Positions 41,521-51,531 are shown, counted from the first letter of the stretch. The stretch is 64,000 nucleotides of DNA from Pedobacter sp. Leaf216 (GCF_001421515.1 NZ_LMKM01000037.1:1-64000); one strand, 5' to 3'. Translations and numbers: made by a program. Notes: generated by a model from the letters alone, not told the origin.

Positions 41521-42912
41521 CAGTCATGGTCGGAAGAAATTCCGGCCATTTTTTATGTTTTAAAAAATAGGCCCGGATCTCCACCACATTGCACAACGAT
41601 CATAGCAATTGTTAGGTCTCTAACCTCCATAGCGAAACGCCTTTTAGCAGTCTTATAACCGATTTTATTAGCTTTTTTGTACATCAAAAGCATCATTACA
41701 ACAATCAGTGTCATGTACAGCACTACCTGTATCCCATTTTTGTTAAGCGAAACAAGATGGCTGACATTGAGTTCCTGTTTTAGGAATCGGAAAAAGACTT
41801 CTATGTCCCAACGCCTTCTGTATGCTTGTGAAATCTCCGCCGCGGAGCGTTGGAAGTCATTGGTCAGTAGCCAATATTCCTTCTGATCTTCTCCCTTGCT
41901 CTTAACTACTACAAGCCGAAAAGGGATGTCCACCAATTCTTCGCTATAATATTTTTTGCCGTTTTTATTGATGGGAATACCGGTGTAGAGCTGAACCTTA
42001 CGGTCGCTGACCAGTACGGATTCACCCAGATCGAGCTCCATTCCCTCAGTAATGAACGAGCCTAGTTCAACCAGTTTCCTGTTTTCCTTTGATCTGCAAA
42101 GGAAAGTTATCTTCTCCTTGCTGAAAGCAGCTATCGTTCTGGTTGATTGCAGCCCTCTGTCCATCACATAGATATTCTGGTGGCCTGCTTCCTTTCCTAT
42201 ATGCCCCCTTACAACTTCCGGCAATGCATTATCCTCGTTTCCGTAGCTGGGGTTGGTGAATACGGTTGAATAACATGGCAAAACACCATCAAAGGCAATG
42301 CTATACTTGACCGCCTTTTTGCCACTTTTGTTATCGATCCCTTCCATGAGCTTACCGACACTTTCGCTGACCATGGAACTATCTACCCTGATCAGGTTGT
42401 TCTTCTTCCGCTCTGTGGATGTATATGCCCTGGAAAATTGCTCATAGATACAATCATATATCTGCTTAAAATAGTCAGGATCAACCTTGGACAATCGCTC
42501 AGAAATAGAACTTCTGCGTACCGTTTCATCTTCATCTAGATTGAAAAGCATCTTGAATACAGAATCATTAAATGTGTCTTCCAGGGTTCGTTGGCTCAGT
42601 CTGTCATTGTCCAGGATGCCATAGAGCAATAAATAGAACAGCTTATTGCCCTGCAGAACCTTTGCATAATGGTCGATCCTGGTAGTAAGAGACAAATTTG
42701 ATAAAAGCGCCTCGGGAATGAAGCCAAGCAGCTGTTTTACTGTGGTGTTGTGATCCTTAAATATGGCCATATCTTATTGATTATCAGTCTATAAGATACA
42801 AATAATAATCAATAAAAACAAGCTAATCTCCTGATTTACAGGTGTTTATTTTGATAAAATAACCTCCTCAAAACAAAAAAAAGTCGGAAGATTTTTCTTC
42901 CGACCATGACTG
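41521..42912 (-). mobile_element. IS4-family insertion sequence
   Basis: The element is 1392 bp long with terminal inverted repeats CAGTCATGGTCGGAAGAAA (left) and the matching right end at 42894-42912. It is flanked by 9-bp direct repeats GCCTAAAGC at 41512-41520 and 42913-42921, a size normal for IS4. It encodes one DDE transposase. Outward hairpins lie at both ends (GGTCGGAA/TTCCGGCC with T-run on the left, GTCGGAAG/CTTCCGAC on the right) and can block read-through transcription. Confidence 0.95.
41553..42770 (-). CDS. IS4-family DDE transposase
   Basis: This 405-residue transposase catalyses cut-and-paste movement of the surrounding IS. The DDE triad is visible as IRVDSSMVSES (first Asp), YVMDRGLQSTRT (second Asp) and YRRRWDIEVFFRFLKQEL (the YREK-like motif with Glu). 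An N-terminal DUF4372-type region (FKDHNTTVKQLLGFIPEALL) is common in this group. The frame is intact and both ends of the IS are preserved, so the element may be active. Confidence 0.95.
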   Translation of the reverse strand: MAIFKDHNTTVKQLLGFIPEALLSNLSLTTRIDHYAKVLQGNKLFYLLLYGILDNDRLSQRTLEDTFNDSVFKMLFNLDEDETVRRSSISERLSKVDPDYFKQIYDCIYEQFSRAYTSTERKKNNLIRVDSSMVSESVGKLMEGIDNKSGKKAVKYSIAFDGVLPCYSTVFTNPSYGNEDNALPEVVRGHIGKEAGHQNIYVMDRGLQSTRTIAAFSKEKITFLCRSKENRKLVELGSFITEGMELDLGESVLVSDRKVQLYTGIPINKNGKKYYSEELVDIPFRLVVVKSKGEDQKEYWLLTNDFQRSAAEISQAYRRRWDIEVFFRFLKQELNVSHLVSLNKNGIQVVLYMTLIVVMMLLMYKKANKIGYKTAKRRFAMEVRDLTIAMIVVQCGGDPGLFFKT

Positions 42913-42950
42913 GCCTAAAGCCGCTTTCTTATTTAATATTTTAACAAGAT

Positions 42951-43340
42951 TTAGTTGTTGCCACCACCTTGTCTACGTTTTTCCATTTCGGCACGTTGCT
43001 CTTTTTGCCAGGTTTCGTAAGTTTTTTTCTGATCGTCAGTTAATACAGCATTTACTTTTGCATCATTATCAGCACGCATTTTTTGCATTTTCTCTCTCAT
43101 TGCATCTCTATCACCACCTTGCATTTCTTCGCGCATTTTTTTCATGGTTTCTGCCTGCTCAGTAAAAACAGCTGTTAATTTCGTTTTCTGATCGTCAGAT
43201 AGTTTTAATTTCTCGTCTAACTGTTTTACGCGGTCTTCAGGTTTCATCATCATTCTGCCTTGTCCACCACCTTGTTGTTGCGCGTTAGCAAAACCAGCTA
43301 TACCTAGCATTAATCCGCAAATCATCATTAATTTTTTCAT
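42951..43340 (-). CDS. Periplasmic Spy/LTXXQ-like helical protein
   Basis: From the ATG chosen, 129 residues begin with a signal peptide (MKKLMMICGLMLGIAGFANA) and continue as a Gln/Gly-rich, then helical, protein. A longer frame from 43397 would hide the signal. Two KLSDDQKTKL/VLTDDQKKTYE repeats recall the LTxxQ motifs of Spy/CpxP-type periplasmic chaperones, here without detectable metal sites. It probably handles misfolded envelope protein or metal stress. The C terminus is KRRQGGGNN. Confidence 0.82.
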   Translation of the reverse strand: MKKLMMICGLMLGIAGFANAQQQGGGQGRMMMKPEDRVKQLDEKLKLSDDQKTKLTAVFTEQAETMKKMREEMQGGDRDAMREKMQKMRADNDAKVNAVLTDDQKKTYETWQKEQRAEMEKRRQGGGNN

Positions 43341-43523
43341 GTTGTTTTTGTTGTTTTTGGTTGAAAATTGAGATGGTTTGAGTCTAAAAAAAAACAATAG
43401 TTTAATGGCAAAATGTAACTTAGCTGTTGCAAATTACAATGTGCTGCGTTTCACACCTTCCGAAATAACTTTGTTAAGACGGAATTATTTTGCAGCACCC
43501 AATAAATTATAAATTAAGCTAAA

Positions 43524-44051
43524 TTACATGCCAGAATCGGCAGCGTTCGGATTTTCATCATGCCATCTGCCCTGCACTTTCATCACTTTTTCGATAATAT
43601 CGCGAACAGCAGTTTTGCCTCCTTTATAGGGAGATACAAATGTAGAAATGGCTTTTATTTCTTCTACGGCATCAGCCGGACAGGTTGGAAGCCCTACCAG
43701 TTTCATTACTTTTAAATCAGGGATATCGTCGCCCATATAAAGCACTTCTCCGGCAGTAATATTTTTATCCTGAAGGTATTGATTAAAGATGGCTACCTTA
43801 TCTCCGGTTCCAAGGAAAACATCGGTAACCCCTAAATTGAAGAAGCGTTTTCCCATTGCAATACCATCACCACCAGAAATGATACAAATGTTATATCCCT
43901 TTTTAACTGCCAATTGCATGGCATAACCATCTTTAATGTTAAATGTGCGTAGCGATTGACCATTATCAGTAACCTGAACTGACCCATCGGTAAGCACACC
44001 GTCTACATCAAAAATGAAAGTGGTGATCTCTTTTAGTTTTTGGAGAAACAT
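43524..44051 (-). CDS. kdsC: 3-deoxy-D-manno-octulosonate 8-phosphate phosphatase
   Basis: This 175-residue HAD-superfamily class C0 enzyme removes phosphate from KDO-8-P in lipopolysaccharide core synthesis. Motif I is FIFDVDGVLTDGSV with the DxD nucleophile pair, and FNIKDGYAMQLAVKKGY follows. ISGGDG carries motif II. YMGDDIPDLKVMKLVG is motif IV with the GDD acid group. Size and motifs match KdsC or its YrbI-type homologues. No kdsA/kdsB lies next to it. Confidence 0.92.
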   Translation of the reverse strand: MFLQKLKEITTFIFDVDGVLTDGSVQVTDNGQSLRTFNIKDGYAMQLAVKKGYNICIISGGDGIAMGKRFFNLGVTDVFLGTGDKVAIFNQYLQDKNITAGEVLYMGDDIPDLKVMKLVGLPTCPADAVEEIKAISTFVSPYKGGKTAVRDIIEKVMKVQGRWHDENPNAADSGM

Positions 44052-44127
44052 CTTTAGCTGGGGTTTGGAACTTGGAGTTGGAAGTTTAATGGAGCATCAA
44101 AACTCTAAACTCATTACTCCAAACAAA

Positions 44128-44370
44128 TTACTGATTATCTCTCCACTCGTACACCCAGGCAGATTGAATTTGCTCTAAATGCCCTTCGCTGCTTTCCTCA
44201 CGGGTACCCTTAAAGTTTGGTAAGGATAAAACCCATTCTAAAAGCTCAGTAAAGCGGATACGGTAGATTTTAGCTTCTGTAAAGTCATCACCGAATTTCT
44301 CATATAAAGACATTGCAATATCTTCATAATCATTCCAGTAAAAAGGTAAAGCAAATTTATCGTTGTTCAT
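44128..44370 (-). CDS. iscX: IscX-like iron-sulphur assembly protein
   Basis: This 80-residue acidic helical protein resembles IscX (YfhJ), a small regulator that binds IscS and iron. The pattern is YWNDYEDIAMSLYEKFGDDF, then a family-like RFTELLEWVLSLPNFKGT and a final EQIQSAWVYEWRD. It is longer by about 14 residues than E. coli IscX. It is next to a 2Fe-2S ferredoxin gene on the same strand, as in isc operons, although hscB is 36 kb away. Confidence 0.85.
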   Translation of the reverse strand: MNNDKFALPFYWNDYEDIAMSLYEKFGDDFTEAKIYRIRFTELLEWVLSLPNFKGTREESSEGHLEQIQSAWVYEWRDNQ

Positions 44371-44459
44371 GTTGTTTTGTTGGTTAATTGTTGAAATTGG
44401 TAATCGGCTAAATTTATAAATTGGCTAACCGACTAATGACTTTTGCTTTGGGACTATAC

Positions 44460-44792
44460 CTAGTGACCCATAAAGTCTGATTGATCTGGAATGGTAACTT
44501 CAATATCGCCATTAATTACCACACATTGGCAACCCAGGCGGGAAGTAATTTTCGGACGGACAGCTCTGTCGATAAAGTCTTCTTCTTTGTCGGAAATCTC
44601 TTCGATATTATCCATGCCCTTTGTTACGTATACATGGCAGGTACTGCAACCACAAACACCACCGCAGTTGTGTTGTAATTCAATTCCGTTATCCAGACAA
44701 ACATCTAAAACAGATTCTCCCGCTGCTATTGGCAATTCAATAGATTCGTGATCTGCTTCTTCAAAATTTATTTTTAGTTTAAAAATGCTCAT
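44460..44792 (-). CDS. fdx: 2Fe-2S ferredoxin, adrenodoxin type
   Basis: This 110-residue plant/adrenodoxin-fold ferredoxin has the cluster motif CGGVCGCSTCHVYV (C-x5-C-x2-C) with the fourth Cys in SRLGCQCVV. The acidic ISDKEEDFIDRA helix may bind partner oxidoreductases. It is a likely electron donor for iron-sulphur cluster assembly, given the iscX gene beside it. The cytoplasmic location and length are normal. Confidence 0.95.
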   Translation of the reverse strand: MSIFKLKINFEEADHESIELPIAAGESVLDVCLDNGIELQHNCGGVCGCSTCHVYVTKGMDNIEEISDKEEDFIDRAVRPKITSRLGCQCVVINGDIEVTIPDQSDFMGH

Positions 44793-44832
44793 AATTATTT
44801 TGCAAAAGTAATAAGCAAAAGCCGTAATAATA

Positions 44833-45597
44833 CTATTTCAGCGTTAATTTTATGCTATCGCTTAATGTTTGATAAATATTCTGCAACCCGGGCATGCTTG
44901 TTAACATGCTCATGTGCTTATTTAAAGTATTTTCATCAGCCCGTACTGCTGGTCCCGTCTGCACATTTTCAGGCAGATTGCTCATTACCTTATCAGCCGT
45001 TTCGGCAATTAGAGGTCTGATGATTTCGAAATCCAAATCATTCTGATTCAAAATTTCATTGGCTAAAGTGTAAAGGTGGTTCGGAAAATTACAGGCAAAC
45101 ACGGCTGCCAGGTGTAATACTTTTCGCTTCTCTCCATCTAACGGATATACTTTAGCACTTAATTTGCTTGCTAAATTGGTTAAAACAGTTAGTTGATCTT
45201 CGTTACCAGCTTCAATACAAAGTGGAATATTTACGAATGAAATTTCCTTCCCTTTAGAAAAAGTTTGCAAAGGATAAAAAACACCCGCATTTTTCACCAG
45301 TGAGGATAAAGTATTAATATCTGTAGTTCCTGATGTGTGCACCACTAAACCATTTACATTTTTTAATGATCTGGCAACTGCGGCGATGGCATCATCTTTT
45401 ACCGAAATAATATATAAATCAGCATTCTGTTCAAGATCATTTAAATCGCTTACTGCTTTGGTTTCTATTAAATTAGCTAAAAACTGTGCATGATTTAGAT
45501 TAGGGCTATAAACCTGCACCACCTCTTCACCTACAGCCTTTAAAGCCTTGGCCAATTGTGTGGCAACATTACCCGAACCTAATAAAACAATCTTCAT
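44833..45597 (-). CDS. Rossmann-like and DUF2520 domain protein
   Basis: This 254-residue NAD(P)-binding protein begins MKIVLLGSGNVATQLAKALK, a GxGxxA dinucleotide fold, and ends with the DUF2520 helical domain (KVLHLAAVFACNFPNHLYTL then ANEIL; SMPGLQNIYQTLSDSI). The layout resembles F420- or NADP-dependent oxidoreductase and ketopantoate-reductase relatives. The substrate is unknown. It starts 5 bp downstream of the ccmF stop, on the same strand. Confidence 0.88.
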   Translation of the reverse strand: MKIVLLGSGNVATQLAKALKAVGEEVVQVYSPNLNHAQFLANLIETKAVSDLNDLEQNADLYIISVKDDAIAAVARSLKNVNGLVVHTSGTTDINTLSSLVKNAGVFYPLQTFSKGKEISFVNIPLCIEAGNEDQLTVLTNLASKLSAKVYPLDGEKRKVLHLAAVFACNFPNHLYTLANEILNQNDLDFEIIRPLIAETADKVMSNLPENVQTGPAVRADENTLNKHMSMLTSMPGLQNIYQTLSDSIKLTLK

Positions 45598-45601
45598 GTT
45601 G

Positions 45602-48067
45602 TTATGCTACTTTGGCCTCTTTTCTTCTTCTGAAAATTGAAAGTAAGAAACCAACAACCATTACAATGGTACCTGCCCAATATAAATTGATAAATGGAAA
45701 CTCAATTGCCTTAAAAACAACCCAATCTTTAGCTTGCTGAGGTTTTTCAAAAATCTGAAGTTCCACTTTTTTCTCATCTGGTAATACCCTCGAAAAACGG
45801 AATTTCAGATCAAGTTCATCAACCTTACGTGCGAAATCAAAAGTATTGTTACCTTTTATTAAAAAGATAGGCTCTGTGTTGTAAATTTTACCCGCAGCAC
45901 TAATCTCTAAAGGTAAACCAACAGCGTAATCGCCCTGGCCTAATGCTAAATCTTTTGCGGTAGGCTTTCTGTTTAAATCTTTAACGGTAACTATTCCACT
46001 TGAGGTATGAATGGTATCCCCTACCGAAACCTTTACAATACGAGGTGCTTTATAGTTTTCATCATCCGAATGCCCTTCATGGTCATCATGCGATTCTTGT
46101 TTAACAGCCGCACTCGTAATGTGTGTATAAACATCGTAAGTTAAATAGTGCTTGGTATCAGGAGATGCAATTAAGCCCATTTTTTCATTTGCCTGAACAT
46201 GCGGATGCAAGTTAAAATCTTCTTTAACCTTACCTTCTTTATCTAAAACTTTAAAATTAAGCGTATAAATGGTATTTGGTGCCACTGTGGTATCGGCTAC
46301 ATAGGTTACAGTATACTTACCCATTTGTTTTGGCTCGTTTTTGTATAACATTATGTTCTCGCCAGGCTTTTCTGTTTTTTCAAAACCTTCTACAGGAATA
46401 AATTTATTCGCATTGATGGAAATTGGCTTATTTGTAGCGGCAGAAATTAATGCACCTAAAATTAAGAAAGCAAAACCAATGTGAGCAATTGCAGATCCGG
46501 CCAGTTTGGCTTTACCACCAAAAGCCTGATACAATATGGCTGCATTGGAAAGTACAGCAAATAAACAACTAAAAGTAATCAGGATGTACATGGTGTTGGT
46601 GTAGATTTCTGCTACATACACCAAACCCGCAGTTAAAACAATTGAAAAAACAATTGCAGAAATTAAGCTGCTATAAAATTTGCGCGGGTCGGTTCTTTTA
46701 TATTTTAAATATTGAGAGAAACCTGAAATTAATGTAATTAACACCGCAAATGGTGCCTGCCATTGGTTGTAATACTTTACAGCATCAATAGGAGGAGTAA
46801 ATTTAGTACCGAAAGCCTTATTAAATACTGGCACTGAGGTAGAGAAAATAACCTGAATACAGGCAATGGTTACTACCAAAGCTCCGATAAACATCCAGAA
46901 TTCGCGCGAATAGGTTTCTTCATCTTTGGTGGTAATCGGCAATTCTTTCCACCTGATTACAATTAATACAACTGCTAAAACGGCAAATACAACATTGTAT
47001 AAAATTAAGTGCCCAAACATACCCATATCGGTAAATGAGTGAACGGATGTATCGCCTAAAATACCGCTTCTGGTTAAAAACGATGCATAAAGCACCAATA
47101 AGAAACTTAAAAATACCAATGCAATGGCTGTAAAATAAGCATGACCGGTATTTTTATATGCAATCATTACGTGTACAGCACCAATTAAGGTTAACCATGG
47201 AATTAAAGAGGCATTTTCTACAGGATCCCAAGCCCAGAAACCACCAAAATTTAAGGCTTCATAAGCCCAAAACGAACCCATAATAATACCTGTACCTAAA
47301 ACCATTACCGCAAAAAGCGTCCATGGTAATGCTGGTTTAATCCATTCTTTATATCTTTTTTGCCATAAAGCTGCAATTCCGTAAGCAAAAGGCACAACCA
47401 TACTTGCAAAACCCAAAAACAAAGTTGGCGGGTGAATAACCATCCAGTAATTTTGCAACAATGGATTTAATCCTCTCCCATCAGTAATGAATTTTAAATA
47501 ATTAGCGAAATTTTCAGGATTTGCAAAAACAACAGGTGCCATTGATTTTAAATCAAGAGAATCTCTTAGTAGTATAAAAGGAGAACTTCCGATGCGCTCT
47601 CCTAAAATTTCTACACCCAAAAGCATCGATGTTAAAAACACCTGTGAAAAGGCCACAACTGTCATTACAGGGCGCTCCCAGGTTTTAGCTTTCCAGATTA
47701 ATAGAGTACCTAAAAATGATTGCCAAAAAGCCCAAAGCAAGAAACTACCTTCCTGTCCTTCCCAAAAAGCAGAAATAATAAAGTGTATTGGAAGCTGTTT
47801 TGATGAGTGCCAATAAATGTAACTGTACTCATTGTAGTGACCTAATACCAGGTAGAATAGAATTGCTCCTATACCAATAATACAAGCAAAATTAATTAAG
47901 AACCCAATACGGCCTAAATTTCGCCAGGATTTATCTTCTAAATTCTTCTCGCGACTGGCATAAAAGTATGCGATTGTTGAAAGTAATGATGCACTAAACG
48001 CCAGTACAATAAAAAACTGACCGATTTTACCCGGCAGCAGGTGTTCGCCTACAAATTGAATATCCAT
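45602..48067 (-). CDS. ccmF: CcmF/CcsA-type cytochrome c heme lyase subunit
   Basis: This 821-residue membrane protein of system I cytochrome c maturation has about 15 predicted helices. It carries the WWD-like heme motif as GGFWAWDPVENASLIPWLTL (about 280-300). Other conserved pieces are HPPTLFLGFASMVVPFAYGI and FLTRSGILGDTSVHSF. A large periplasmic domain lies at about 605-790, with DYAVGLPLEIS. It works with CcmE, whose gene follows. The remaining ccm genes are at 55-57 kb. Confidence 0.94.
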   Translation of the reverse strand: MDIQFVGEHLLPGKIGQFFIVLAFSASLLSTIAYFYASREKNLEDKSWRNLGRIGFLINFACIIGIGAILFYLVLGHYNEYSYIYWHSSKQLPIHFIISAFWEGQEGSFLLWAFWQSFLGTLLIWKAKTWERPVMTVVAFSQVFLTSMLLGVEILGERIGSSPFILLRDSLDLKSMAPVVFANPENFANYLKFITDGRGLNPLLQNYWMVIHPPTLFLGFASMVVPFAYGIAALWQKRYKEWIKPALPWTLFAVMVLGTGIIMGSFWAYEALNFGGFWAWDPVENASLIPWLTLIGAVHVMIAYKNTGHAYFTAIALVFLSFLLVLYASFLTRSGILGDTSVHSFTDMGMFGHLILYNVVFAVLAVVLIVIRWKELPITTKDEETYSREFWMFIGALVVTIACIQVIFSTSVPVFNKAFGTKFTPPIDAVKYYNQWQAPFAVLITLISGFSQYLKYKRTDPRKFYSSLISAIVFSIVLTAGLVYVAEIYTNTMYILITFSCLFAVLSNAAILYQAFGGKAKLAGSAIAHIGFAFLILGALISAATNKPISINANKFIPVEGFEKTEKPGENIMLYKNEPKQMGKYTVTYVADTTVAPNTIYTLNFKVLDKEGKVKEDFNLHPHVQANEKMGLIASPDTKHYLTYDVYTHITSAAVKQESHDDHEGHSDDENYKAPRIVKVSVGDTIHTSSGIVTVKDLNRKPTAKDLALGQGDYAVGLPLEISAAGKIYNTEPIFLIKGNNTFDFARKVDELDLKFRFSRVLPDEKKVELQIFEKPQQAKDWVVFKAIEFPFINLYWAGTIVMVVGFLLSIFRRRKEAKVA

Positions 48068-48076
48068 TAAAATTAG

Positions 48077-48508
48077 TTATATTTTTTTTTCGCCGTACTT
48101 ACCTACAGTATCAACCTTACCATCCTTGTTGATTTCAACCAGGTTATCGTTATATTTAGAAGGGCATTTCATTAAAATTTTGGATGCGTAAAATTTGTCC
48201 TGATCCATTTTACCAATCAAAACCAATTTTTCTGACTTTTCAAAATCTTGTGGCTTAGTACCTGCATACACTACCTCTCTTACTTCTCCCTTTTCATCTT
48301 TCATATGGAATGAAAAATGGTTGGCATCTTTTACCGCATCGTAATACGTACCTTTTGATTTTTCCCAATAGCCCATTACGTGCTCTTCTTTGTTAGAAGT
48401 AGCGGCCTGTTTGAAATTAGAGTAAGTATCTGTATTTGCGTTTAAGCTAAATAAAATCCCTACGGAAATTGCGATGGTAATTAACCCAATGATTGCACTT
48501 TTCTTCAT
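48077..48508 (-). CDS. ccmE: Cytochrome c maturation protein CcmE, cysteine variant
   Basis: This heme chaperone has an N-terminal anchor and periplasmic OB fold. From ATG, 143 residues begin KKSAIIGLITIAISVGILFS. A start at 48565 would add 19 residues. Conserved segments are FHMKDEKGEVREVVYAG and KLVLIGKMDQDKFYASKIL. Where enterobacterial CcmE has the heme-binding His, this protein has KCPSKYN, i.e. the CxxxY form known from some bacteria and archaea. It is encoded directly before ccmF. Confidence 0.92.
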   Translation of the reverse strand: MKKSAIIGLITIAISVGILFSLNANTDTYSNFKQAATSNKEEHVMGYWEKSKGTYYDAVKDANHFSFHMKDEKGEVREVVYAGTKPQDFEKSEKLVLIGKMDQDKFYASKILMKCPSKYNDNLVEINKDGKVDTVGKYGEKKI

Positions 48509-48760
48509 GATGATGTGTATTGTAAAAGCTGGGAACAAAGATAGAAAAATAGGCTTAGCAAGCATTCTTTTACATTTTTCTTGTCTTTATATTGACAATT
48601 ACCTGATTTTTATCAGAAATATTTTCAACAAAAGCATCTATTTATAACTGATCTTAAGGAATATCTTAAATCCGATAAAACTTAGCTTCGAAATTATTAA
48701 GTTTGACCCATCAGATTTTATTCCTTTTTACATCCCACAATAAACATAAACCGGATAAAC

Positions 48761-49441
48761 ATGAACTTGAAACAGTTTTATAAGCTATTGCTATTTATTT
48801 TTCTAATACCCATTTTAAGTTCCTGTTTTGAAGTAGTTGAGGAAATTACCTTGAAAAATGATGGAACCGGAGATGTTGTATTAACCATAAACCTGAGCCA
48901 GAGCAAAACCAAAGTAGCTTCGGTAATGCTACTTGATAGTGTACAGGGATACAAAGTACCGAGTAAACAAAAAATACAACAAGAACTTAATGAAGCTGTA
49001 GCTTATTTAAAAAAATCGGAAGGCATTTCGAATGTAAAGAGCACAAGTGATTTTAGCAATTACATTGCAACCATCAGTTTTTCGTTTAAAGATGTTTCGA
49101 ACATCAATAATATCACTAAAAACATCCTTGCGCAGCAAAAAATTAAGGCTACAAATACATCCTCATACAGTTATAACAAAACCACAAAAACTTTTAACAG
49201 GAAATATCAGCCTGTAGGTACAGCAAAAACCGAATTCAATAAATTAAAGGCGAAAGACAAAGCTGTTTTTAATGGCGCAACCTATACCAGTATTTACCGT
49301 TTCGAATCTCCTGTAACAAGTAGCACTAACCCGGCATCAAATGTGTCGAAATCCAAAAAAGCAGTAATGTTAAAAACCAGCATCATGGATTTAATTAATG
49401 GAAAAATTAACGTATCAAACACGATACAACTGTCTAAATAA
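48761..49441 (+). CDS. Lipoprotein of unknown function
   Basis: This 226-residue precursor has a lipobox in LIPILSSCFEVVEEITLKND. The mature part is strand and helix mixed, with many Lys and Ser/Thr residues, and has no known domain. It is probably outer-membrane or periplasm exposed. It is the first gene of a three-gene same-strand set with the two envelope proteins that follow, suggesting a shared role. Homologues would be expected mostly in Bacteroidota. Confidence 0.75.
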   Translation: MNLKQFYKLLLFIFLIPILSSCFEVVEEITLKNDGTGDVVLTINLSQSKTKVASVMLLDSVQGYKVPSKQKIQQELNEAVAYLKKSEGISNVKSTSDFSNYIATISFSFKDVSNINNITKNILAQQKIKATNTSSYSYNKTTKTFNRKYQPVGTAKTEFNKLKAKDKAVFNGATYTSIYRFESPVTSSTNPASNVSKSKKAVMLKTSIMDLINGKINVSNTIQLSK

Positions 49442-49470
49442 AATCACACTTTCCGAAAAACCCTATCTAA

Positions 49471-51531
49471 ATGAAAAAAATTCTAATTGCCATCTCTTTC
49501 TTTTTATCCTTTCAACTGGCGCAGGCACAGGATTTAGTCAAGAAAATCCCTTCAAATGCATTTACAGTAGCCACTATTAAAGGCGACAATGTTTTCAAAC
49601 TCATGTTTGTGAAAGACTTTAACGAATCTTTTGTTGGCAAAAAATTACTTACGGAAACATCAAAGTCACTGGATAAAAATTTTACCAGCATTGAAGATTT
49701 TGGCATCAACCTGGAGAAAAACATGTATTACTTCAATCAGTTAAGCGATAGCATTACCTATAACTGTTTCTTGATCCCTATTAAAGATGCTGCAAAATTT
49801 GAAAGTTTGATTGAAAACAAAGAAAAAAAGTATACTCAGCAAGGCGATATCCGTACAATGATTTTGCCAGATAGCACGAGTATAATCAAATGGAATAACA
49901 ACATGCTTTATTTTGTAACAGGAAGCATTAAAAGTTCTTTCTTTGCGGATTCTGTCAAATCTGCACGTTATGGAATTAAAGACACAAAATATGGATGGGA
50001 CACAACGGTAACCGACAGTACAGTAGTTACTGTAGATTCTGTTGCAACAATTGCTTACCCGGAAACAATTGATCAGCCTACCACTATAAAACCTTATAAA
50101 AAGGCCAAAACCACTGCTAAAAAGAAAAAACCAACAAAAAAATCAATCAAAGTTAAAACCCGTAAAAAAGCTCCCATTGCCAAAAAGAAAAAACCGGTAA
50201 GTGATGGCTTTATTGATGATGAAACTGCACCTGATATGGCTGATGATATGGTAACAGACAGTGCTGCAACTTATGTTTCGGGCGATGTTGCAGATGCGGC
50301 AAACTACAACCAGGCCGGCGATGAAAAACATTATCAGGATTATCAAAAAGAGCTTACCGAGCAGGATGTAAAGAAAAAAAGATTAGCCTTTATCTGGATG
50401 ACTACTCAGGCCGATCAGATTTTTAACGGCACATACGAATCTATCGAAAACAATAAATCCTATACCGCAAGTTTAAACAATAAAGCCATTGCAGAACTTT
50501 GGGTATCGAGTTTACAGGATGTTTACAACTCAATAGCACCAGAATTTGGCACCTATGGAAAAGCTGGTTTAATGAAAGGTTATGGCAGTTTAAATGCAAA
50601 GCTTTTTATGGACAATAAAAGTTTCCGTATTTCTACAGGGTTGGAAATGGTTCAGGAACAGGCAGATGCTTATAAAAAAATCATGAACAGGAAGTTGAAC
50701 AAAAAATTCCTGAAATATGTAAACAGCGAAAAAGCACTTGGTTTTATGAGTTACTCGATTGATACCAAAGCTTACCTGGAAGAGTTTCCTAAATTAATGA
50801 AACAAGCCTATGGATCTTTTTTAGGAGCAAGAATGGATGAAGAAATTGATTTGGGAGCTGATCTGATCTCACTTATTTTGGATGAAGAAGCTATAAGCAA
50901 AGTTGTTAAAGGCGATGCCCTGTTTGTAATTAACGGTTTAAATACTAAAGACGTTACCTATACCACTTACGAATATGATGATGATTATAAGCAAAAAGAG
51001 GTAGTTAAAACGAAACAAGAAACCCTGCCCGATTTTCTTTTCATGTTCTCATCTGAAGATACCAGATTGATTAACAAAGCAATTAAATACGGGCTGAACA
51101 AGAATTTTATCACTGTTGAAAATAACATATACAAATTCCAGGAAAAGAAAAGCCCAATTGATATTTATTTCATGATTAAAGATGGTATTGTATTTTTTGG
51201 CAACTCATTAACAGAGATGCAGGGAATTAGCAACAATCAATACAGCAACAATAAATTAAGCAAATTGCATAAAGATTTATTGAGCAAAAACAATTTCAGC
51301 TTTTTATTTAATGCCAAAAACCTGGTGGGCAAAGTACCGGATTCGGAAATTGGCGGCGAAGAAACGGCTAAGAAATTTAACAGCACTTTAGAAAAAATGG
51401 GCAATGTATATATGAAATCGAACCCGATTAAAGGTAGATTGGTTTCAGCAGATATCAGTGCAGAAATACCGAACGGACACGAAAATGCATTGAAATACCT
51501 GTTCTCTTTAATAGAAAATGCAGCGAAGTAA
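49471..51531 (+). CDS. Large secreted or periplasmic protein, DUF4836-like
   Basis: This 686-residue protein has a signal peptide (MKKILIAISFFLSFQLAQA). The mature part has an N-terminal repeat-like domain (VKKIPSNAFTVATIKGDNVF), a striking Lys-rich central linker at about 210-248 (AKKKKPTKKS, KTRKKAPIAKKKK) followed by an acidic patch (DDETAPDMADDM), and a C-terminal domain with KNNFSFLFNAKNLVGKV. The layout recalls DUF4836-type envelope proteins, but the match is by eye. It is the second gene of the envelope trio. Confidence 0.6.
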   Translation: MKKILIAISFFLSFQLAQAQDLVKKIPSNAFTVATIKGDNVFKLMFVKDFNESFVGKKLLTETSKSLDKNFTSIEDFGINLEKNMYYFNQLSDSITYNCFLIPIKDAAKFESLIENKEKKYTQQGDIRTMILPDSTSIIKWNNNMLYFVTGSIKSSFFADSVKSARYGIKDTKYGWDTTVTDSTVVTVDSVATIAYPETIDQPTTIKPYKKAKTTAKKKKPTKKSIKVKTRKKAPIAKKKKPVSDGFIDDETAPDMADDMVTDSAATYVSGDVADAANYNQAGDEKHYQDYQKELTEQDVKKKRLAFIWMTTQADQIFNGTYESIENNKSYTASLNNKAIAELWVSSLQDVYNSIAPEFGTYGKAGLMKGYGSLNAKLFMDNKSFRISTGLEMVQEQADAYKKIMNRKLNKKFLKYVNSEKALGFMSYSIDTKAYLEEFPKLMKQAYGSFLGARMDEEIDLGADLISLILDEEAISKVVKGDALFVINGLNTKDVTYTTYEYDDDYKQKEVVKTKQETLPDFLFMFSSEDTRLINKAIKYGLNKNFITVENNIYKFQEKKSPIDIYFMIKDGIVFFGNSLTEMQGISNNQYSNNKLSKLHKDLLSKNNFSFLFNAKNLVGKVPDSEIGGEETAKKFNSTLEKMGNVYMKSNPIKGRLVSADISAEIPNGHENALKYLFSLIENAAK

